Origin: Schizophyllum amplum
Lineage: Eukaryota > Basidiomycota > Agaricomycetes > Agaricales > Schizophyllaceae
Assembly (NCBI GenBank): GCA_007026445.1
Contig: VDMD01000009.1
Span: 310,001-374,000 of the forward strand
Direction: 5' to 3'
DNA: 64,000 nucleotides
The stretch's first letter is position 1, and every line of letters starts with the position of its first letter. Below the pieces are notes generated by a model. The model searched no databases. It saw nothing but the letters and a program-made list of their open reading frames with translations, and was not told the DNA's origin. Positions 57,683 to 64,000 of the stretch are shown here, one piece after another. The position numbers and the translations under genes are program-made.

Positions 57683-58125
57683 GATAGACTTCGAAAGACA
57701 TTGATGTGGTACTCATGTAACGGCCAGCTTCATTCATCTTGTCGTGGGCATGTCAGGAGTTGAATGTAGAATCGCATTGCACAGTGGCGTCGTTGAATCA
57801 AATTTACATAGTTCCGGATTTGGAAGTCTTTATTCTTCAGCGAGACCGACGACCGTCCGGCGTCCGTCGCCGTCATTCGCCATCGCTCGTGAAACATGCT
57901 TCGTGTAGCTCACAACAGCAACGCCGAACACTGCTATAGCTCTCATCATCCCGCTCAAACATCGCGCTCTATCGCGCTCCCAAGTTCGGAAACAGCGGCC
58001 AGGCCATCGCAACATGTGTCTCGTCCTAAATTAGGCGTCGTCTCTCGTGCCCATCAGTAAGTACCGTAATCTCGAAACCTTCATTCAGTCGGGCTCTCTT
58101 CGCTTCCCTCTTGTTCTCTCCCGTC
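57683..58125. other. Intergenic
   Basis: About 440 bases between two genes on the same strand. No supported gene; the CT-rich part near 58090-58120 is probably the leader of the peptidase gene. Confidence 0.5.
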
Positions 58126-60461
58126 ATGCGCTCTTTCGCCCTCGTCCTCGTTGCTGTGGCCGCGACCGCCGCAGCGGGTCCCTCGGCCGCGACGCAGGAA
58201 GAAGCATTCGTGGTCAAGGAGACTGTGCAGCCCCCCTCCGCCTGGGTGAAGCACTCGACCCCTTCCCCCGACCATATCATCAAGCTGCGCATCGCACTTC
58301 CCCAGCCGAACTTTGATATCCTCGAACGACTGTTGTACGATGTCAGCGACCCATATCACGAGAACTACGGCCTGCACCTTTCGAAGGAGGAGGTCGAGAT
58401 GCTCGTCGCGCCCGAGGAGGAGAGCGCCAAGGCGGTAGCAGAGTGGCTCGAGACGCACGGATTCATGGAGGAGGACCTAGAGCTCTCGCCTGCAGGTGAC
58501 TGGGTCACGATTCGCGTGCCTGTACAGCTAGCGGAGGAGATGCTGAACACGGTGAGAACACTCTGCCGTTCAAAGGCGCTATCGTTTATTTGACCGTGTC
58601 GCTGTAGAAGTACCACGTCTACAAGCACGCGGCAGCGGACGAGTACATCGTGCGCACGACGAGCTACAGTCTACCGGCGTTCCTGCATTCCCACGTGGAA
58701 CTTGTGCAGCCAACGACTGTGTTCGGCAGCCTCAAGGCCTTCCGGTCGACCATCGTGCTTCCCGACGAGGTCATGAAGGCGGCGACAGATGCGTCGGGCA
58801 AGATGCTACTCTCCGACGCTGCGACGAACTGCACGGGCACGATTACGGTGGACTGCATCAAACTACTCTATAACGCGACGGACTATTCGCCGGATCCGAC
58901 TCTCAACAACTCGATTGGGATCACAGGGTACCTCGAGGAGTACGCGAACTATGACGATCTGCAGCTCTTTTACGCGGACCAGCTGCCCGAGGCGTTGAAC
59001 TCATCCTTCGACTATATTTCCGTCAACGGTGGTCAAAACAACCAATCTGCAGACGCCGCTGGTGGTGAGGCTGACCTCGATGTGCAGTTCGCCTTCGGTC
59101 TGAGCTACCCCATCAAGAATGTTCGTATTCAGTGCAATTGCTACATACACAGTCATGCTCATCATCCCACAGGCGACCTTCTGGTCCACGGCCGGCAGCC
59201 CGCCCTTCATTCCGGATCTTGGCACACCAACAAACACTAACGAGGTGAAGTCCTCAACGATCTTTCCGAGCCATTCTCTTCTGACAAGTGTCATGCGTGA
59301 TCAGCCGTATACGGAATGGCTGGACTTCGTCCTCGGACAAGATAACGTACCCTGGGTCATCAGCACTAGCTACGGTGACGACGAACAGACCGTCCCGGAG
59401 GCCTTCGCCAGGCGTGTTTGCGCTGGCTTCGCTCAGCTTGGTACGCTCGCCTCGCTCTTCATCGCCAGCTTGCTGATCGTATCCCCTAGGTGCTCGTGGC
59501 GTGTCTCTCTTGTTCAGCTCCGGCGATGCAGGTGTTGGAGACGGCGAGAGCGATCCTGCGGATACGAGCTGCATCTCGAACGACGGCAAGAACGCGACCA
59601 AGTTTCTTGCTGGATTCCCTGCGAGCTGCCCCTAGTGTGTTGATATTGCGCCGCTTCAAGCACACCATCTGATTTTCGGCGGCAGCGTCACTGCAGTGGG
59701 CGGGACGACGCTCAACGCAGATGCGGAGGAAGTCGCGGTGACGCGGTTCTTCTCTGGCGCAGGCTTCAGCGACTACGTGAGTAACGTCTGAGTTGTTCCT
59801 CCGAGGGTCGTCACATTGATCATCGAGCCCCAGTTCGAGCGTCCGCCCTACCAAAACGACACCGTTGAGGCCTACCTTGCCACGTTGCCCAATGGCACCT
59901 ACGACGGCCTATACAACCGGTACGTGCACTTTCATAATTCTTCGTCGGTCCCTCTCTAACCCTCCTCTAAGCACGGGTCGCGCCTTCCCCGACGTGGCTG
60001 CCTTCGGTGACCGGTAAGTAATATGTTGGTCTGCTTATCCTTCATATTCGCGACCGAACGAGTTGTGACTGAGCTCTGACCGGTCCCGTATCTAGCTACC
60101 GAGTATTCTGGGGCGGCGAGCCCGTGCTCATCGGCGGGACCTCAGCGTCCTCGCCTGCCTTCGCCGGGATCGTGGCACTGCTGAACGACGCACGCCTGGG
60201 CGCTGGGCTGCCCCCGCTCGGCTTCCTGAATCCGTTCTTCTACTCAAAGGGCGCAGCGGGCTTCAATGATATCACGGTCGGGAACAGCACCGGGTGTGGC
60301 ACGTCTGGCTTCAACGTGAGCAATCTGTAGAGGGCTTCTTCGCTCAAATGCTGACCATCTGCGCCTAGGCGTCCGTGGGTTGGGATCCGGTTACTGGTCT
60401 CGGGTCCCCCAACTTTGGCCTGCTGAAGGAGTTGGCGTTGGCCAAGAACGAAGACTGCTAA
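58126..60461 (+). CDS. Sedolisin (S53) serine-carboxyl peptidase, TPP1/grifolisin type
   Basis: These secreted acid peptidases release tripeptides or cut proteins at low pH. The start at 58126 gives the signal peptide [19 protein letters not shown]. The activation prodomain follows with [20 protein letters not shown] and [20 protein letters not shown]. The catalytic domain has [18 protein letters not shown] carrying the Glu and Asp of the catalytic triad, [32 protein letters not shown] with the oxyanion Asp, [20 protein letters not shown] and [11 protein letters not shown]. The nucleophile lies in [20 protein letters not shown]. The calcium site follows in [12 protein letters not shown] and [17 protein letters not shown]. 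It ends KNEDC before the TAA at 60459. About eight introns are present, and all catalytic residues are intact. Confidence 0.95.
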
Positions 60462-60737
60462 GCGCTGCGTCGACTATTGGTCATTGGAGGCTAGAGCGGA
60501 CAACGAGCACTCCTTACGAACATCTACTGAACGCTCTCGATGCCGTATCCGTCGTATATACCACGATCGTTGTACTAACTATGCTCAGTCTACCAGTTGA
60601 GGCGCCTGAAGTGGCGGTAAAGGCGTTGGCCAGGCATTCGCTCGCTCTTGTTACAATTTCGACTCTTTAACTATGCACCAATATTGCACGAGGATGTAGT
60701 AGAGTACACTATGGTCTCCATGGACAAGCCAGTCTGC

Positions 60738-62441
60738 CTACTCTCCCTCTGCCCCACCTCCACGTCGCCTCCGCAACCGCGCAGCCTCGCGCCATCGTTT
60801 CTTCCAATCGCGGGTCAGCTCAAGCTTGCCCGCCTCCCACCTTGCGCGCGCCACTTCCTCCACAGAGCCCTCTGTCGGCTGATGGAAGGCGGCACCTCTC
60901 CAGTCCCACCCATTCGCCCGCGCGACATCGCGTACATCCTGTCCCCGCCCCCGACGCGGGAAAAACAGCGGTTTCGAGGCATCAAGCGTGAAGGGGCCGA
61001 CGACGCTCGATGTGGGTTGCTGTGCGGTGAAGGCGAGGTGTGCGGAGGGGTATTGAGTAGAGGTGTACTGATTCGAGGTGGATTGAATGGCCGGCCCGAT
61101 GGGGAACGGCGCATCTTCGTCTAGCTCAAGATCGAGGTCGAGCGCGCCGAGGAGGGAGAAGCCGGGCTCCTCATCGCGCGGTGCGAAGAGGTCTTTCAAT
61201 TTTGCTGGTCCCGAGGCGACAGCCGCAGCAGGAGGCGGCGGCGATGGCGAGCGTGAAGCCTCTGAGACATCTGCAGAGGACGGCGCAGGCGAAGTGGAGC
61301 GCGTCTCAGACGATGCTTCGCGAGCTGAGGAGGGGGCTGGCGGGTTGACTGCCGATTCGACAGGCGCGATCTCGATATCGTCGTCCTGCTCCACCTCTCT
61401 AGCAGGACGCAGGCGCTCGCGCGCCTCCGCTTCGCGTAGTGCGGCAGCGTCAACCTCCTCTCGGCCGCCCCAGTTATCGGCATCGCCGAAGAGGGAATGC
61501 AGGAAGCTGATGTTTTTCTCCTGCTCGTGTGCGAGGTCGGATGTTGATACAGCATTGTCGACAACGTGGGTGGAATTTGCTGGAGGGTTTGGTAGTGAAC
61601 CGTTTTCGTCCTCTTCTATAGGAAGATGTTCTTCCTCGATTGGCATGGTTCCTGCATTGTCAAAAACCTCTTCATCATCCTTCTCGTCCTCCGATCCCGT
61701 GTCATCTTCCGACGACTCCCCCACATCGGTCACAGTCGTCCTCCTCCCCAGAATAACGTCCGGCGTCGGCAGGGCACTCGTGTCCACATACATCCCCTTC
61801 AGCTGCGTGCTCCCCCACTTTCCCATATCGATCCTTCGCCTACGTGCCCGCGTCGGCGCCGCCTTCGCCCGTTTCTTTTTCTTCCCCTCCATCTGCTTTG
61901 CCTCCCCTATCGGAGGCGGCAGCGGCTTCCCCGGTCGAATGCGCGCAGAGAAGTATACGCGCCCTAGCGGTGTGACCGTCCATCCCGCCTTGCCCGCTGC
62001 GTGCTCTGGGTCAAGGGGGGTCATGTCCTCGGCGTGCACAGCGCCTGCGCGCCGCCGACGTTTCCGGGGGACCTCCCCCTCTGCAGCGACAGCTTCGTTC
62101 TCGCGCTTTATGCTGAGGAATGAAGAGGTTTAGTGAGGGGGAAGGAAAAAGAGCAAGCGAACACACCGCTCCCGGAAGTCTGGGCGCGCGTCCCCGACAC
62201 GAAGTTTTGCCCCCTTCCATGTCGCGCCGCTCAGGAGTGCGACGCATCGCGTGAGCTGTGCGGGTGCGCCCTCGAGTGTCGCGTACGCGAAGGGCCGCGA
62301 GCCGCCGAGATCGTCTGTAGCGCCGATGCCGTCGAGGGCGCGCACGGTACCAAAAGTGGATAATCGCTGCTTGAGATCATCGTAGGTAATGTTTGGCGTC
62401 AGACCCGAGATATGTATTCGTTTCGTCGTCGTCTCGCTCAT
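60738..62441 (-). CDS. NOP8-like nucleolar protein with N-terminal RRM
   Basis: The start at 62441 gives MSETTTKRIHISGLTPNITY, the first strand of an RNA-recognition motif, followed by DLKQRLSTFGTVRALDGIGA, RPFAYATLEG and ATWKGAKLRVGDARPDFRER. An intron near 62115-62160 joins this to a very long second exon. There a basic region (RKRRRRAGAVHAEDMTPLD) is followed by YFSARIRPGKPLPPP and KKKKRAKAAPTRARRRRID, then acidic and Ser/Pro-rich low-complexity sequence, and a conserved-looking end with SFLHSLFGDADNWGG, KLKDLFAPRDEEPGFSLLGA and RDWKKRWREAARLRRRR. The layout (RRM, basic patch, disordered centre, short C-terminal motifs) fits NOP8/NOL8-type proteins of 60S ribosome assembly. The long open frame on the opposite strand at 61087-62133 is its mirror. 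Confidence 0.8.
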
Positions 62442-62737
62442 CGTGCGCGACGATGCAAAGAACAGGGAGAATTTCCAAAGGATTTCCTCATTTTCGCAGT
62501 ACATTCGGAAGTTCGGGCCGATGTTGATCATGGCTGCCTGGCACTTGTTGAAGTTGGGCTTACTCCAACCTCAGGCCTCAAGTTCAACTCTGCTTCGACC
62601 ATTACTATAATCTGCTTCTCCAATTGCTCTCCGACGGTCTGGTGCAAGGCCTCCTCAGAACCGCAACTCCACACCTGAATCAAAGTCCTGACTTCTCCGC
62701 TAGAATATCTGGCTTGCTCTGAGGTCTCGGGAGTCAG

Positions 62738-64000
62738 ATGTCTTCTTCCACGGCGGATGCACAATGCGCTGGACCAGAACAAGAGGACCATGACCTTGAG
62801 GACGGAAAAGAGCCTGGAAACGAGGCAGCAGCTCCCAAGGCCCGTCCAAGGAAATTATTTGGTCTTAAACAGAGCGCCCGTAGCACTCGTCGTCCGACTG
62901 GTGAGTGGAGTGATCGCCGGGGTGGCACTCCGTGTCCAGTCCGGTCCAGTCCGTCACCGCTGATACGTTCAGTGAACCCCTACGATTATGAACAGAAATA
63001 TGGCGAGGACCCATACGGTGAAGAGCTAGGTCCCAATGCTCGATTCTGGCGCGTCCACCTCGACGAAAGTCAGGCGTTTGACACAGAAATGGTCGAAGGC
63101 TGGCGCGACACGCTGGATGTGCTCCTCGTGTTTGTTCGTACTGTCCTATATTTTACTCGCACATCTACTCACTAACTTTCTAAGGCTGGTTTGTTCTCGG
63201 CCGTTGTCACAACACTGGTTGTCCAGTCGTCGCAGACCCTGCAACCGGACTACGCACAGATATCAGCTTCTCTCTTAACTGAGCTTATTGCCATACAGAG
63301 AGCTTGGGCGAATGGACAGTCAATCGACACCGTCCCGAGCTCACAGCTCGCACTTGGCTATGTATCTCCGTCTGCCCTCGAGAAATGGTGTAACGGACTT
63401 TGGTTCATCAGCCTTGCCCTCAGCCTTTCAGCCGCTCTCATGGCCGTTCTCATCAAACAATGGCTCCAGGTACCTGTCACCAATCCCGCACGGTAACCTT
63501 AGCAATATTGACGTTACACCTAGGCGTACAATAGCAACATATCCGGAACACCGAAACATCAAGCGCTCATCCGGCAATTCAGACTCATCGGCATCGAGCG
63601 CTGGCATGTGCCTCTCATCGTCGGGCTGCTACCCATGATCCTGCACATGTCGCTGCTATTGTTCTTCGCCGGGCTTTCGCTGTACATCTTCTCCTTCGAC
63701 ATCATCACCGGCGGGCTAGTCGGCGGGCTCGCCGTCTTCTTTTATACGCTGTATTTCGCCGCGAACATCATGCCCATGTTCGATCCGCAGTGTCCGTACA
63801 AGACGCCTGTGTCGCACTATGGATATATGGCCGTTCGCAGCGGAGTTGAATTGATGTACGACTGGCTGCGCCGACACTCTCCTGATGTTGATCCGTATAT
63901 CTCGCTATCGACAGGTCGCCCGGTAGCAGACACTTCGTCTGGGATGACCACCGTGCAGGCCTTGCTAGGGGCATTGGCACGCCTCCTCTCCCGAGCCCAT
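62738..64000 (+). CDS. DUF6535 membrane protein (cut by window end)
   Basis: The start at 62738 gives MSSSTADAQCAGPEQEDHD and a charged N-terminal part. After an intron near 62900-62970 comes NPYDYEQKYGEDPYGEELGP and NARFWRVHLDESQAFDTEMV, the typical opening of the DUF6535 domain. Membrane segments follow: GLFSAVVTTLVVQSSQTL, GLWFISLALSLSAALMAVLI then KQWLQ, WHVPLIVGLLPMILHMSLLL, and GGLVGGLAVFFYTLYFAANI. The sequence then reads PMFDPQCPYKTPVSHYGY. This domain occurs in large numbers in Agaricomycetes and its function is not known. The protein normally continues with several hundred poorly conserved residues, so the window probably shows less than half of it. Confidence 0.9.

Noticed and set aside
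61087..62133. Plus-strand open frame of 348 codons
   Set aside because: It lies exactly opposite the low-complexity exon of the NOP8-like gene and consists of Ser/Arg runs that mirror Glu/Ala/Ser codons. The minus strand has the RRM and family-like motifs.

Overview
This window is nuclear DNA from a filamentous basidiomycete, most likely an Agaricomycete; Polyporales is plausible but is an inference. The evidence is dense genes split by many short introns of about 45-75 nt with GT..AG borders, GC-rich coding sequence, and basidiomycete-typical families: a Hmp1/CsbD-like pair, a sedolisin, an amadoriase, a tannase/feruloyl esterase, small secreted Cys-rich proteins and a DUF6535 membrane protein. 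I see no tRNA or rRNA gene, no CRISPR array and no recognisable transposon.

Layout. 1-1377: two divergent Hmp1/CsbD-like stress protein genes around a shared 650-base promoter. 1585-5200: an M1 zinc aminopeptidase (minus). 5757-9182: a tandem pair of uncharacterised paralogues (minus). 9183-11287: a gene-poor stretch. 11288-12404: an uncharacterised three-exon gene. 12918-14104: a secreted protein of unknown function (minus). 14870-17448: splicing factor CLF1 (plus). 17602-19437: amadoriase-type flavoprotein oxidase (minus). 20112-20660: a Lys-rich protein with a small Cys/His motif. 21234-24186: polo kinase (minus). 24411-25735: secreted GH43-like glycosidase (minus). 26961-27745: an uncharacterised protein. 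28275-34079: UDP-glucose:glycoprotein glucosyltransferase. 34804-36524: tannase/feruloyl esterase. 36681-38006: GINS subunit SLD5 (minus). 38544-39458: secreted Cys-rich protein. 39804-41280: a two-domain surface-type protein with a repeat-filled intron. 42924-45370: a degenerate ABC half-transporter. 45614-47049: an old yellow enzyme (minus). 48036-49904: NMD3 (minus). 50333-54836: condensin subunit CND1 (minus). 55492-55864: a four-exon, 73-residue gene. 56371-57682: F-box-like protein. 58126-60461: sedolisin peptidase. 60738-62441: NOP8-like RRM protein (minus). 62738-64000: DUF6535 protein, cut by the window end.

The genes do not form one pathway. Conserved single-copy housekeeping genes (CLF1, polo kinase, UGGT, SLD5, NMD3, CND1, NOP8-like) alternate with lineage-specific secreted enzymes (GH43-like, feruloyl esterase, sedolisin, secreted peptidase-like protein) that fit an absorptive, plant-matter-degrading fungus, and with uncharacterised Agaricomycete proteins. 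Several of the secreted or stress genes have a clear TATA box 45-105 bases before the start codon.

I found no convincing new multi-gene system. The strongest leads are the divergent Hmp1/CsbD pair, the ABC protein that lacks key ATPase residues, an old yellow enzyme with a substituted active-site Asn, the 73-residue micro-gene, and a degenerate 19-nt repeat inside one intron.
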